Shown piece by piece: positions 34,042 to 42,811 of a stretch of DNA of 64,000 nucleotides. Location: the NCBI GenBank assembly GCA_040289295.1, contig PSLA01000007.1, forward strand, positions 21,705 through 85,704, in the 5' to 3' direction. The translations under genes and the position numbers were made by a program. The number at the start of each line of letters is the position of its first letter. Position 1 is the first letter of the stretch. The notes under the pieces were generated by a model that was not told the origin of the DNA, ran no database searches, and saw nothing but the letters and a program-made list of their open reading frames with translations. This DNA comes from J051 sp040289295. Lineage in GTDB: Bacteria > Armatimonadota > Fimbriimonadia > Fimbriimonadales > ATM1.

Positions 34042-35265
34042 TTGACCGCCGAGATCGTCTCCATCGGGACCGAACTGCTTCTTGGCCAGATTGCGGACAC
34101 GAACGCACAGACTCTTGGCGTGCTTCTCGCGGAACACGGCGTCGCGCATCACCGCAGGACAACGGTAGGAGACAACCGCACGCGCGTCGCTCGGGCAATC
34201 CAAGAGGCACTTGAAAGAGCAGATTTAGTCTTCACGATTGGCGGCCTCGGGCCGACAGAAGACGACGTGACGCGGGAAGCAATTGCGGATGCCCTCGGCC
34301 TTCCACTCGAGATAGACGAACCCACGCTGAACACTCTGCGCGCGCGGAGAGAGGCACTGGGCAGACCGTGGCTCGAGTCTCTGGCGCGCCAGGCAAGGAA
34401 ACCGCGAGGCGCTGTAATGCTGCCCAACTCGGTTGGCACAGCCCCCGGTATTGTGGCAAAACAGAGGGACAGGGTTGTGATCGCTTTGCCAGGGCCCAAG
34501 GCTGAGTTTTATGCCATGTTGGAGGTTCACGTCCGCCCTCTCTTAGCGTCATTGTCGGATGGTGTAATTGTATCAAAAATCCTTACGATTCTTGACGTGC
34601 CTGAGAGCATCGTCGAGAACGTGGTAGAGGACCTGATTCACAGTGAGAATCCGACTGTGGCGCCGCTCATGCATGCAGGAGAGGTGCAGCTGCGGCTGAC
34701 GGCGCGCGCTAAGCATCGTGCCGAGGCAGAGCGCATGATCGAGCCGCTCGCTCACACGATACGATCTCGATTCGGGCCTAAGGCTTTCGATGGGGACCCA
34801 GTTGCGACTCTCGTCCATTCGTTACGACTCGCCAACTTGAAGTTAACTGTGGCTGAGAGTTGCACGGGCGGGCTGCTCGGCGAGACGCTGACCCGCGTGC
34901 CCGGCGCCAGCGACGTTTTTCTCGGCGGCGTCGTCGCGTACTCCAACGAAGTGAAGGCGTCCCTGCTCGGAGTAGCGCACACGGACCTCAATCAATTCGG
35001 CGCGGTGAGCGAGACGGTTGCGGTCCAGATGGCTGCGGGTGCGAGGCGTGCCCTCGGCAGCGACTACGCTCTTTCCATAACAGGTATCGCAGGACCGGGA
35101 GGTGACACCGAGTCGAAGCCGGTTGGCTTGGTGTTCATCGGAGTGGCGGGACCGAGAGGGGACCATGCGATCAAGAGGCGATATGGTGGAACTCGCGAAT
35201 TGATTCGGGGGCGTGCGGTGTCATCTGCGCTTGTGCTCTTGCGCGAGGAGTTGATGCACGGATGA
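34042..35265 (+). CDS. cinA: CinA: competence/damage-inducible protein, NMN deamidase
   Basis: 407 residues. N-terminal MoaB/COG1058-like ADP-ribose pyrophosphatase domain (EIVSIGTELLLGQIADTNAQ, TIGGLGPTEDDVTREA) and C-terminal nicotinamide-nucleotide amidase domain (VAESCTGGLLGETLTRVPGAS, FLGGVVAYSNEVK, ITGIAGPGGDTESKPVGLVFIG). It recycles NMN in pyridine nucleotide metabolism. The only plausible start is TTG 34042, 17 bases after the mdh stop. Stop overlaps thpR (ATGA). Confidence 0.93.
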   Translation: MTAEIVSIGTELLLGQIADTNAQTLGVLLAEHGVAHHRRTTVGDNRTRVARAIQEALERADLVFTIGGLGPTEDDVTREAIADALGLPLEIDEPTLNTLRARREALGRPWLESLARQARKPRGAVMLPNSVGTAPGIVAKQRDRVVIALPGPKAEFYAMLEVHVRPLLASLSDGVIVSKILTILDVPESIVENVVEDLIHSENPTVAPLMHAGEVQLRLTARAKHRAEAERMIEPLAHTIRSRFGPKAFDGDPVATLVHSLRLANLKLTVAESCTGGLLGETLTRVPGASDVFLGGVVAYSNEVKASLLGVAHTDLNQFGAVSETVAVQMAAGARRALGSDYALSITGIAGPGGDTESKPVGLVFIGVAGPRGDHAIKRRYGGTRELIRGRAVSSALVLLREELMHG

Positions 35266-35768
35266 GGCTCTTTGCGGCCGTGTTCCCGTCTGAAGACGTG
35301 CTTCAAAGGTTAGCGACGTTGCAAAGCACGCTAAGGGCGCGCGTTTCTGTCCCCTGTTCTTGGACTCGCCGCGAGCGAATGCACCTCACGCTGCGGTTCT
35401 TCGGCGACGACGCGAACCCCTCGCTCACTGCGCGAGAGGTCGAGCGAGCGCTGCTCGACGCTACCGCAGGCGAACTGGTAATCGACGTGTGCAGCGGGTT
35501 CCCCAATCCGAGCAAGGCACGCGTGTTGTTCGCCGGCGCATCCGAGCCGGACGAGCGGGTTGTGCAACTGAACAAGAGGCTGAACCTGCGAGAGCGAGAG
35601 CCCGTTCCGCACCTAACACTGGGACGCCCGCGTCGGACGATTCAGGTTCCCCAGGTTGAGTTTGAGCCGATTGCGATGGAGGTGAGCTGCGTCTCGCTCG
35701 TCCACTCGGTCCTCTTCGGGCCGCAGGCTGGATATCACATCCTTGAGACGTGGACTCTGCCGCGATGA
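35262..35768 (+). CDS. thpR: RNA 2',3'-cyclic phosphodiesterase (LigT/ThpR family)
   Basis: 168-residue 2H phosphoesterase: the two HxT motifs are HLTLRFFGD (about residue 46) and HLTLGRPR (about residue 112). Typical length and start (MRLFAAVFPSEDV). It opens 2',3'-cyclic phosphates on RNA, for example in tRNA metabolism. Overlaps both neighbours by four bases. Confidence 0.92.
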   Translation: MRLFAAVFPSEDVLQRLATLQSTLRARVSVPCSWTRRERMHLTLRFFGDDANPSLTAREVERALLDATAGELVIDVCSGFPNPSKARVLFAGASEPDERVVQLNKRLNLREREPVPHLTLGRPRRTIQVPQVEFEPIAMEVSCVSLVHSVLFGPQAGYHILETWTLPR

Positions 35769-36517
35769 AAGCATTCGACTCCGACCCGCGCCACCGCTGG
35801 TTGTTCTGTTTCACTCATCCCGACGATGAGATTGCGCTGGCCGCATGGATGCGTCGCCTCGCAAGTTCTGGTGCCGAGGTCTGGGCGGGATGGAGCGTCT
35901 CGAATCCAACGCGCGAAGCCGAGGCACGCGCCGTGATGCGGTTTCTGGGCGTGAGCGAAGCCCGGCTCTTCTTCTTCGACGCGCCTGATGGAGACGCGTG
36001 CGAGCACCTCGCTTCGTTGCAAGGTAGATGGGCAGAAGCGATGATGCTATCGAACCCGAGTCGCGTTGTGGTGTGCGCTTTCGAGTGCGGGCATCTCGAC
36101 CACGATAGCACGAACTACGCAGTCACGCACGCGGTTGCAGACATCAGCGGCGAGTGCGAGGTATATGAGTTTCCGATCTATCACACGTACTTAACTCGCG
36201 TGCCAGTACTCAACCGATTCGCTGACTCGACGGGCGAGGAGGTGCTGAGTCTCTTGCCGGAGGAGTGGAGCCTCAAGCGAGAAGTGAGCCGGATGTATCC
36301 AAGCCAGAACATCGGCTCTCTGCTGGTTTGGTACACGTTTTGGAGTTGGGCGAGGTTGCGCCCCGCCGCACTCTGCCGCACCGAGCGAATGCGACGCCAG
36401 ACGCACTTTGATTACTTGCGCCCCAACTTGCCGGAGCCATTGCGATCGAGGGTAGAGCACTCCGCCAAGTGGTTGCGCTGGGTCCGCTGCGTTCAGGCGG
36501 CTGAATACGACCAGTAG
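35765..36517 (+). CDS. PIG-L family N-acetylglucosaminyl deacetylase-like
   Basis: 250 residues of the PIG-L/LmbE deacetylase family. The zinc motif HPDDE is at about residues 19-23 and the second motif reads FECGHLDHDSTN. It would remove an acetyl group from a GlcNAc-containing substrate (bacillithiol-like, mycothiol-like or glycan); the substrate is not evident. ATG 35765 overlaps the thpR stop. Last gene of the mdh unit. Confidence 0.85.
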   Translation: MKAFDSDPRHRWLFCFTHPDDEIALAAWMRRLASSGAEVWAGWSVSNPTREAEARAVMRFLGVSEARLFFFDAPDGDACEHLASLQGRWAEAMMLSNPSRVVVCAFECGHLDHDSTNYAVTHAVADISGECEVYEFPIYHTYLTRVPVLNRFADSTGEEVLSLLPEEWSLKREVSRMYPSQNIGSLLVWYTFWSWARLRPAALCRTERMRRQTHFDYLRPNLPEPLRSRVEHSAKWLRWVRCVQAAEYDQ

Positions 36518-36520
36518 GCG

Positions 36521-37414
36521 TCATCTTCGATCATCGCATGCCGCCACCCGAACGCTGATGCGCATAGACTCCGCGCGAAGCGCATGAAGACAGCGCTCAA
36601 GAAGCAGCGCGCCGAGGTGGATGGTGAACTCCCTTCCCTTCTCCAGCCCCACGAGTGTTGCGCGCTGTTCATCGCTCATCGGGCTAAGGCTGGCGACGAG
36701 CCGGCTCACCTCTTCGTAGGACAGGGCACTGCCGTGCACACGCGCAGGGTTCCAACGCTCCAACTGTTGCGACAACGCAACCAGATTTGTCGCTGACGCT
36801 CCGACGGCAACAACGGCCCCCGCCTCACCTGGGCGCGACGCGAACCCGATGGCCTCATCGGCTGCCGCGCAAGCGCGCAGGAGTGAGCCTCCGGCAAGGC
36901 AGCCGCCCTCCTCACAGTGTGTGCGTAGCGCCAGCGTACCAATCGGGAGGCTCTTCATAAAAAGTACACGATGGTTTGCGCGGTCGTACGTACCAACTTC
37001 GGTACTGTGCCCTCCGACGTCAATCAGAGAGACTCGCTCGCCTTCGAACGTAGGGTCGAGGGCAACGGAGAGCAGCCCGAGCCGCGCCTCATCCTCGCCC
37101 GAGAGAACTCGAACGGGTGTGCCTTGCTCTGCTGCGAGGCGCAGGAATTGGTCGGCGTTTTCGGCAACACGCAGCGCCATCGTTCCCCAAGCTTGCACGG
37201 GCGCATCGTAGGAGCGAGCGTCTGCCCATGCCTGCTTAACTGCGAGCAACGTTCGGGTCATCGCTTGTTCGCTGAGCCGCTGAGTCCGGCGTAAGTCGTC
37301 GCCGAGAGCCGTAACTGCGGACGTTTCGAGAACGCTTATCCAGCCGGAGGACGAAGGTTCCGCGACCGCGAGCACGACGGCGTTCGACCCGACATCTATG
37401 ACGGCGCGGGGCAT
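36521..37414 (-). CDS. Ppx/GppA exopolyphosphatase/pppGpp phosphatase family
   Basis: 297 residues of the ASKHA fold: AVIDVGSNAVVLAVAE (phosphate-1), ALGDDLRRTQRLSEQAMTRTL, GTMALRVAENADQFL, VLSGEDEARLGLLSVA and LIDVGGHSTEVGTY. It hydrolyses polyphosphate or pppGpp; family members overlap in activity. Short relative to E. coli Ppx (about 510), lacking the HD-like C-terminal part. ATG 37414 is 7 bases after TAGACT, suggesting leaderless expression. Divergent from the histidine kinase. Confidence 0.88.
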   Translation of the reverse strand: MPRAVIDVGSNAVVLAVAEPSSSGWISVLETSAVTALGDDLRRTQRLSEQAMTRTLLAVKQAWADARSYDAPVQAWGTMALRVAENADQFLRLAAEQGTPVRVLSGEDEARLGLLSVALDPTFEGERVSLIDVGGHSTEVGTYDRANHRVLFMKSLPIGTLALRTHCEEGGCLAGGSLLRACAAADEAIGFASRPGEAGAVVAVGASATNLVALSQQLERWNPARVHGSALSYEEVSRLVASLSPMSDEQRATLVGLEKGREFTIHLGALLLERCLHALRAESMRISVRVAACDDRR

Positions 37415-37421
37415 CAACGTC

Positions 37422-37447
37422 AGTCTACCGCGGATACTGCACATAAT
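37422..37447. promoter_or_regulatory. divergent promoters with back-to-back -10 hexamers
   Basis: TAGACT (minus, 37422-37427) is 7 bases before the Ppx/GppA start; CATAAT (plus, 37442-37447) is 7 bases before the kinase GTG. Both transcripts would be leaderless. Confidence 0.5.
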
Positions 37448-37454
37448 CCAAGAC

Positions 37455-39191
37455 GTGGAGCAGACGCCCGGCCTCAACGACCTGTTGATTCAAACCTTGC
37501 AGTCGAGGGACTTGCCGAGGCTGCTGTATGCCGTCAGCGATCGTGCGCGGGAAGGGACCGGCGCCAGGAACGCGATGGTTGCGTTGTTCAACGAGGAGTT
37601 GGGCTACATGACCTTGCGCGCTGGAAGCGGCTCAGACTGGCAACCTGAGATGATCGGTGAGCGCATCTCGATTGGCCAGGAGGAACACGAGGGCATAACC
37701 GCCTGGGTTGCCGCGCGGGGCATGAGTTACCGCAGCGACGACGTGACGAAGGAGGCGCGCTATCGCGTTCTGATACCTAGCACGAGAAGCGAACTCGCCT
37801 CGCCGATCTTCGATCGCTACGGGCGGGTGCGGGGCGCGCTCAACGTGGAATCGGATGAGGTCGGAAATTTTTCCGACACGGACCAGGAGTACCTTGAGTT
37901 ACTTGCCGCGATCACAGCCATCGCGCTGGACAGGCAAGATGCGCGAGACCGTGAGCAAGCCATGCGCGAGGTGAGCACTGCGCTGGACTTGGCACAAACC
38001 GAGGAGGAGTTGCTGCAACGCGTCGCAATGGTCATCGAACGAGTGATGCACGTTTCGGCGTACTCGATCTTTCTCTGGAGCGACATCAAGCAGGCGTACG
38101 TGCTGCGCGATGTGGTCGGCTCGAGTGCACTCCCACCCGACGCAAGCTATCGCAAGGGAGAGGGCTGTACCGGCTGGGTGTGCGAGCACGGCGAGCCAAT
38201 CCGTCTTGCGGCGCCGATCAACGACGCACGCTGGGCTGGCAAGCACCTCGAGTTTCCGATCGAACAGACGTCCTCGTTCTTGGTGGCTCCGATCATTAGC
38301 GCAGGGCGCTCGTTCGGCTGCATCCGAGCAATTCGCCGTAAGGCCAAGAACCCGTTTATCGAAAACGCGTTTACTGAGGACGACGAGCAGTTGCTTTGCA
38401 TGATCGGCGAGCAGCTCGGCGTAGGGATCGAAAAGATTCGCAGCATGCAGAAGCAGTTGCACAACGAGCGCATGGCTGCTTGGGGCGAATTGAGCGCAAA
38501 GAGTTCGCACATGCTTGGAAATCGACTGTTCGCGATGAAAGGCGACATCGGAGAGCTGCGCTATCTTCTGTCCGATGAATCGGTCTCGCGCGAGGAGATT
38601 CTAAAGTTCGTCAATCGCTTAGAGCAAGGCGTCTCTCGCATGGACGCAATGTTGCAAGAATTCCGCGACTTTGTGGCCGCGACGCGGCTGAGGTACACGA
38701 AATCGAACATTAACGACGTGGTGATGGCGGCTGCTACCGCGGCAATGCCGGGCAACCTTCAGAACGAGCGGCTCATGCTGGACTTGAACGAATCGTTGCA
38801 GCCGTTTTACTTTGATGTGCAGAAGTTGGAGCGCGTGGTATCGGAACTCATTGAGAACGCACTTCACTGGGCACCCGAAGGGAAGATCATCGTGCGCACG
38901 GGGATGGCGAGCGGTGCGGAGGCGCGTCGCGCAAGACTTTCGCCCACGAGCAGCACGTACGTAAAGATCGAGGTGGAGGACGAAGGCCCTGGGGTCCAAG
39001 CCGACAAGAAAGAGCGGATCTTCGACCCGTACTACTCGGATCGGACTAAGGGGTTGGGTTTGGGGCTTTCCATCGTTGAGGGCGTGGCGCAAGCGCACGG
39101 CGGCAACGTTTACGAGGACGGCGAGCCGGGCAGGGGGGCGAGGTTCGTCATTTTGCTCCCGTTCTACCAAGCCCTTCCGACGGAAGGATGA
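37455..39191 (+). CDS. cytosolic GAF-GAF histidine kinase
   Basis: 578 residues, no membrane segment. Two GAF sensory domains (about 15-150 and 175-330, with NVESDEVGNFSDTDQEYLELLAAITAIAL and LEFPIEQTSSFLVAPI), then a kinase core: AKSSHMLGN (His352, phospho-acceptor), ELIENALHW (N box), DEGPGV (G1), FDPYYSDRTKGLGLGLSIV (F and G2). The ligand of the GAF domains is unknown and no response regulator is adjacent, so this is an orphan kinase. GTG 37455 is preferred over ATG 37398 because it follows a -10 hexamer by 7 bases and avoids overlapping the divergent gene. Confidence 0.88.
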   Translation: MEQTPGLNDLLIQTLQSRDLPRLLYAVSDRAREGTGARNAMVALFNEELGYMTLRAGSGSDWQPEMIGERISIGQEEHEGITAWVAARGMSYRSDDVTKEARYRVLIPSTRSELASPIFDRYGRVRGALNVESDEVGNFSDTDQEYLELLAAITAIALDRQDARDREQAMREVSTALDLAQTEEELLQRVAMVIERVMHVSAYSIFLWSDIKQAYVLRDVVGSSALPPDASYRKGEGCTGWVCEHGEPIRLAAPINDARWAGKHLEFPIEQTSSFLVAPIISAGRSFGCIRAIRRKAKNPFIENAFTEDDEQLLCMIGEQLGVGIEKIRSMQKQLHNERMAAWGELSAKSSHMLGNRLFAMKGDIGELRYLLSDESVSREEILKFVNRLEQGVSRMDAMLQEFRDFVAATRLRYTKSNINDVVMAAATAAMPGNLQNERLMLDLNESLQPFYFDVQKLERVVSELIENALHWAPEGKIIVRTGMASGAEARRARLSPTSSTYVKIEVEDEGPGVQADKKERIFDPYYSDRTKGLGLGLSIVEGVAQAHGGNVYEDGEPGRGARFVILLPFYQALPTEG

Positions 39192-39200
39192 TCCCTTGGA

Positions 39201-40049
39201 CTACGCCTTAGGAAAGTCGCCTCGGAGGATACGCTCGTAGGCTCCGCTCTCGTACCACTTCTCGAGCATCTGCGCCCGATGTACGGGCATTGGGTGGGTG
39301 AACCGCCAGGATTCGGTGAAGAACAGTATGACTTTGCCGATGTTATCGATCCCCGGAGCGTCTTGATACGTTCGCGCCTGGCGACGGAACGCGTCGAGCG
39401 ACACTTCGTCGCTGAAGCGCGATAGGCCGACGGTTAGCCGAAGGTTCGCCATCATCGAGGCGTCGAAATCCTGCGACACAAGCAGCCCGGCGCGGTCACA
39501 ACTCACCTCGGAAAGCCGCATCCAGTCATAAAACGCCAGCAAAAGGGAAATCGCAGCGACGTCACCTACGATCGGCAGCCTTCTTCCCAGGGCACGCAAC
39601 AACGGCAGGAGTAGCATGCCGACCATCGTGTACAACATGTGGCCCGACTTGATGTGCGCGAGTTCGTGGCCGAAGAGGTGGAGTAGCTCCTTGTCGTTCA
39701 GCAGATCGAGGACTGAGGAGCGGACAGTGATATATGGTCGCTCTATTCCACCCGCGAAGGCGTTCGTATATGGATCGTTGCTGACGTACAGTTCCGGCTC
39801 GGGAACGTCAAGAGTACGACAAGCCTCGCGGAAGATTCTGTAAAGCGACGGCATCTGACCAGGCCCACACCTAACCGACATCGCCATGTTGCGGCAGTAG
39901 TACCATCGATCCAGCCCGAGATCGTGGAACTTGCGCAACACCTGCGGCAACAGCGGCACGCGCTTCAGGGCGTCGAGAGCCGCCTTGTCCTGCTTCGTCG
40001 TGTAGGCGTCGGGATGAATACCCGTGAGACGCACGCGTGAGGAACTCAC
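39201..40049 (-). CDS. M48 family metalloprotease
   Basis: 282 residues. HELAH (128-132) is the zinc-binding site, and EVSCDRAGLL supplies the third ligand Glu. A hydrophobic region (MLYTMVGMLLLPLLRALG...VAAISLLLAFYDWM) suggests membrane association. HtpX/Ste24-like fold; substrate unknown, possibly membrane protein quality control. GTG 40049 is the assigned start; TAGAAC lies 6 bases upstream. Convergent with the histidine kinase gene, 9 bases apart. Confidence 0.88.
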   Translation of the reverse strand: MSSSRVRLTGIHPDAYTTKQDKAALDALKRVPLLPQVLRKFHDLGLDRWYYCRNMAMSVRCGPGQMPSLYRIFREACRTLDVPEPELYVSNDPYTNAFAGGIERPYITVRSSVLDLLNDKELLHLFGHELAHIKSGHMLYTMVGMLLLPLLRALGRRLPIVGDVAAISLLLAFYDWMRLSEVSCDRAGLLVSQDFDASMMANLRLTVGLSRFSDEVSLDAFRRQARTYQDAPGIDNIGKVILFFTESWRFTHPMPVHRAQMLEKWYESGAYERILRGDFPKA

Positions 40050-40114
40050 AAACAGGTTCTACCCACCCGCGGAATCCCAGGTTGCGCACGCTTGAGGATA
40101 GAATGGCGGAAATC

Positions 40115-41413
40115 ATGAAGCGAGCAGCGTTCACCACCCTCGGTTGCAAGGTCAATCAATACGAGACGCAGCGCATCGAAGAGGCGTTTGAGCGCGCGGG
40201 CTTTTCCATCGTTCCGTTCACCGAGGAAGCGGATGTGTATGTGGTCAATACGTGCAGCGTCACAGGGCAGGCAGAGAGCAAGTCGAGGCAAACGGTAAGG
40301 CGCGCGAGGCGGTTCAACCCACATGCAAAAGTTCTCGTTACCGGGTGCGCGGCACAAATGTCGCTGAATCACGGCAGGAGCATGGATGGCGCCGACCTTA
40401 TCGTCCCGAACCCGGAGAAGCTGGACGCCCTCGCACATTTTCGCCGCGCCTTCCCAACGTTGATGCCGGCCGTCGGCGGCAATCTCCCTATTCGCCTCGT
40501 CGAGAGCCGCACCCGCGCGACGGTGAAGATTCAAGACGGATGCGACGTACATTGCTCATATTGCAGTATTCCTTTAACTCGGCCAGGGATGACCAGTCGG
40601 CATTGGCACGACGTTGTCGAGGAGGTTGAAGCGCTCGTCGAAAGGGGATACAAAGAGGTCGTTCTCACAGGCGTTCTCATTGGCGCGTACGGCGCGAAGT
40701 CCGGCAGTGGCGGACCGGACTTCGAAGGGCTCATCGAGCTGCTTCACGAAGTGCATGGGCTTGCTCGCATCCGGATCTCGAGCATCGAAATGCGCCAGGT
40801 CAGCGAGCGTCTTGTCTCAATCATGACGGCGCGTGAAACAAAGGTCGTACCGCACCTGCACATCCCATTGCAGTCGGGTAGCACGCGTGTCTTGCAGGAC
40901 ATGAACCGACCCTATACTCAGCGCGATTACCTCAACCTCTGCGAGCGCTTGCAAGCCGCCGTACCTGACATTGCGCTCACTACCGACATCATGGTCGGAT
41001 TTCCAACAGAAAATGAGGAGGCGTTTGCCGACACCGTTTACGTGTGCGAAAAGGTTCGGTTTCTGAAAGCGCACTTGTTCCGCTTCTCAACCAGGCCTGG
41101 AACGGAAGCCGACCGATGGGGTGACCCCGTGCCGCCACAAGTTAAGCAGGAGCGAAGCAAGCGGCTCGCCGAGATCACCGAGCGGACGCGGCGCGAGTTC
41201 ATTCAGCGATTCGTAGGGCGGACGCTCGATGTTCTGGTTGAGACGCGCTCGGCGCGAACCGAGCTTCTGCGCGGACACACGGGCAATTATATCGAGGTCG
41301 AGCTCGAGGGGGAGGACTCTCTCGTGGGCGAAATCGTTCCCGTATCCATAGAGGGCGCCAGCGCAAACGTTGCGCGCGGCTCCGTCACTTCAGAAACGCA
41401 CGCGGGTCGGTAA
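40115..41413 (+). CDS. mtaB: tRNA (N6-threonylcarbamoyladenosine(37)-C2)-methylthiotransferase MtaB
   Basis: 432-residue radical SAM enzyme with UPF0004, radical SAM and TRAM domains. TLGCKVNQYE, VNTCSVTGQAE and VTGCAAQ supply the first cluster; DGCDVHCSYCSIPLTRP carries CxxxCxxC for the SAM cluster. CKVNQYE and CSIPL point to MtaB rather than MiaB. ATG 40115 (MKRAAFTTLGC) fits the family, though ATG 40103 is possible; a TAGAAT overlaps 40099-40104. The 3' end overlaps convergent leuC by 29 bases. Confidence 0.92.
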   Translation: MKRAAFTTLGCKVNQYETQRIEEAFERAGFSIVPFTEEADVYVVNTCSVTGQAESKSRQTVRRARRFNPHAKVLVTGCAAQMSLNHGRSMDGADLIVPNPEKLDALAHFRRAFPTLMPAVGGNLPIRLVESRTRATVKIQDGCDVHCSYCSIPLTRPGMTSRHWHDVVEEVEALVERGYKEVVLTGVLIGAYGAKSGSGGPDFEGLIELLHEVHGLARIRISSIEMRQVSERLVSIMTARETKVVPHLHIPLQSGSTRVLQDMNRPYTQRDYLNLCERLQAAVPDIALTTDIMVGFPTENEEAFADTVYVCEKVRFLKAHLFRFSTRPGTEADRWGDPVPPQVKQERSKRLAEITERTRREFIQRFVGRTLDVLVETRSARTELLRGHTGNYIEVELEGEDSLVGEIVPVSIEGASANVARGSVTSETHAGR

Positions 41414-42773
41414 GCCTTCCCGTTATGGCTGTGGCAGCCGCCGTGATGGGCGAGACCAGATGGGTTCGCGAGCCGGGCCCTTGCCTTCCCTCGTAAGGGC
41501 GGTTACTCGTACTTGCGCTCCTCTCTCCGGGGCGCAGGATGTCCCCATTCATGCCCAGGCACATGCTGCAGCCAGCGTGGTGCCACTCAAATCCTGCCGC
41601 GCGAAAGATCGCATCGAGGCCCTCCTCTTCTGCCTTCCTCTTCACCGCCTCGCTTCCAGGCACGACCATCGCGCGGACGCCGGGCGCGACCTTCCTGCCC
41701 GTGATGATTTGCGACGCCTCGCGAAGGTCCTCGATGCGACTGTTCGTGCACGATCCGATGAACACGGTGTTGACAGCGATCTCTTGCATCGGCGTACCCG
41801 GCGAAAGCCCCATGTATCGCAGGGCACGCTCGGTGCTTGCGTCCACCGGCTCTGGCACGGCCTCGGTTATGTCCACCGTCATTGCAGGCGTTGTTCCCCA
41901 AGAGACTTGCGGGACGAGCGTGTTGGCGTCAAGCGCAACAGTTCGGTCGAACTGCGCGTCGTCGTCGGTCTTGAGTGATCGCCACTGCTCGACCATTCGT
42001 TCGAAGCCTTTCCCCTTCGGGGCGAACGGGCGATCTTCGGCAGCGATGTACTCAAACGTCTTGTCATCGGGGGCGATCATCCCGGCGCGGGCGCCCATTT
42101 CGATGCTCATGTTGCAGATGGTCATCCTTCCATTCATGCCGAGCGCGCGGATAGCTGAGCCTCGGTACTCCGCTACGTGGCCTGCCGCTCCGCCCGCACC
42201 GATACGGCGGATGATCGCGAGGATGATGTCCTTGGCCGTTACACCCGGCTGCAGCTCACCGTCCACCTCGATGGCGAGCGTCTTCGGATTTCCGGGAACG
42301 CGCAGGGTTTGCGTGGCTAACACGTGCTCGACCTCGGTCGTACCGATGCCGAACGCGAGCGCACCGAACGCGCCATGGGTGCTCGTGTGGCTGTCGCCAC
42401 AAACGAGCGTCAAGCCCGGGAGCGTCAGACCGAGTTGAGGCCCGATGACGTGAACGATGCCCTGCTTTTCGTCCAGGTAGCCCCAAAGCGGAATACCGAA
42501 TTCCTCGCAGTTTCTCTGCAAAGCTCGGATCTGGATGCCGCTCAGACTCGTATCATCAACAGGTTGACCGGTGGTCGGCACGTTGTGGTCTACGGTCGCG
42601 AACGTCAAATCAGGACGGCGGACCTTTCTGCCGCTTTGTCGCAGGCCATCGAACGCCTGCGGTGAGGTAACTTCATGCACAAGGTGACGGTCAATATACA
42701 GGAGAACACCGCCCTCCGGCAAGTCGGTTACCACGTGTGCGTTCCAGACCTTTTCAAAGAGAGTTTGGGGCAT
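41385..42773 (-). CDS. leuC: 3-isopropylmalate dehydratase large subunit
   Basis: 462-residue aconitase-family subunit for leucine synthesis. VCGDSHTSTHGAFGALAFGIGTTEVEHVLATQTL, IGSCTNSRIEDLREA and HHAGCSMCLGMNGDILRPGERSASTSNRPYEGRQG carry the three Cys of the 4Fe-4S cluster. leuD is not adjacent; the large subunit stands alone. ATG 42773 lies 7 bases after TAAACT, so leaderless. Confidence 0.96.
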   Translation of the reverse strand: MPQTLFEKVWNAHVVTDLPEGGVLLYIDRHLVHEVTSPQAFDGLRQSGRKVRRPDLTFATVDHNVPTTGQPVDDTSLSGIQIRALQRNCEEFGIPLWGYLDEKQGIVHVIGPQLGLTLPGLTLVCGDSHTSTHGAFGALAFGIGTTEVEHVLATQTLRVPGNPKTLAIEVDGELQPGVTAKDIILAIIRRIGAGGAAGHVAEYRGSAIRALGMNGRMTICNMSIEMGARAGMIAPDDKTFEYIAAEDRPFAPKGKGFERMVEQWRSLKTDDDAQFDRTVALDANTLVPQVSWGTTPAMTVDITEAVPEPVDASTERALRYMGLSPGTPMQEIAVNTVFIGSCTNSRIEDLREASQIITGRKVAPGVRAMVVPGSEAVKRKAEEEGLDAIFRAAGFEWHHAGCSMCLGMNGDILRPGERSASTSNRPYEGRQGPGSRTHLVSPITAAATAITGRLTDPRAFLK

Positions 42774-42780
42774 CGCGCTC

Positions 42781-42786
42781 AGTTTA
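42781..42786 (-). promoter_or_regulatory. -10 hexamer TAAACT for leuC
   Basis: TAAACT with a 7-base spacing to ATG 42773; no Shine-Dalgarno between them. Confidence 0.5.
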
Positions 42787-42811
42787 CTCGGAACCAAAGG
42801 GTGAAGTCGCG

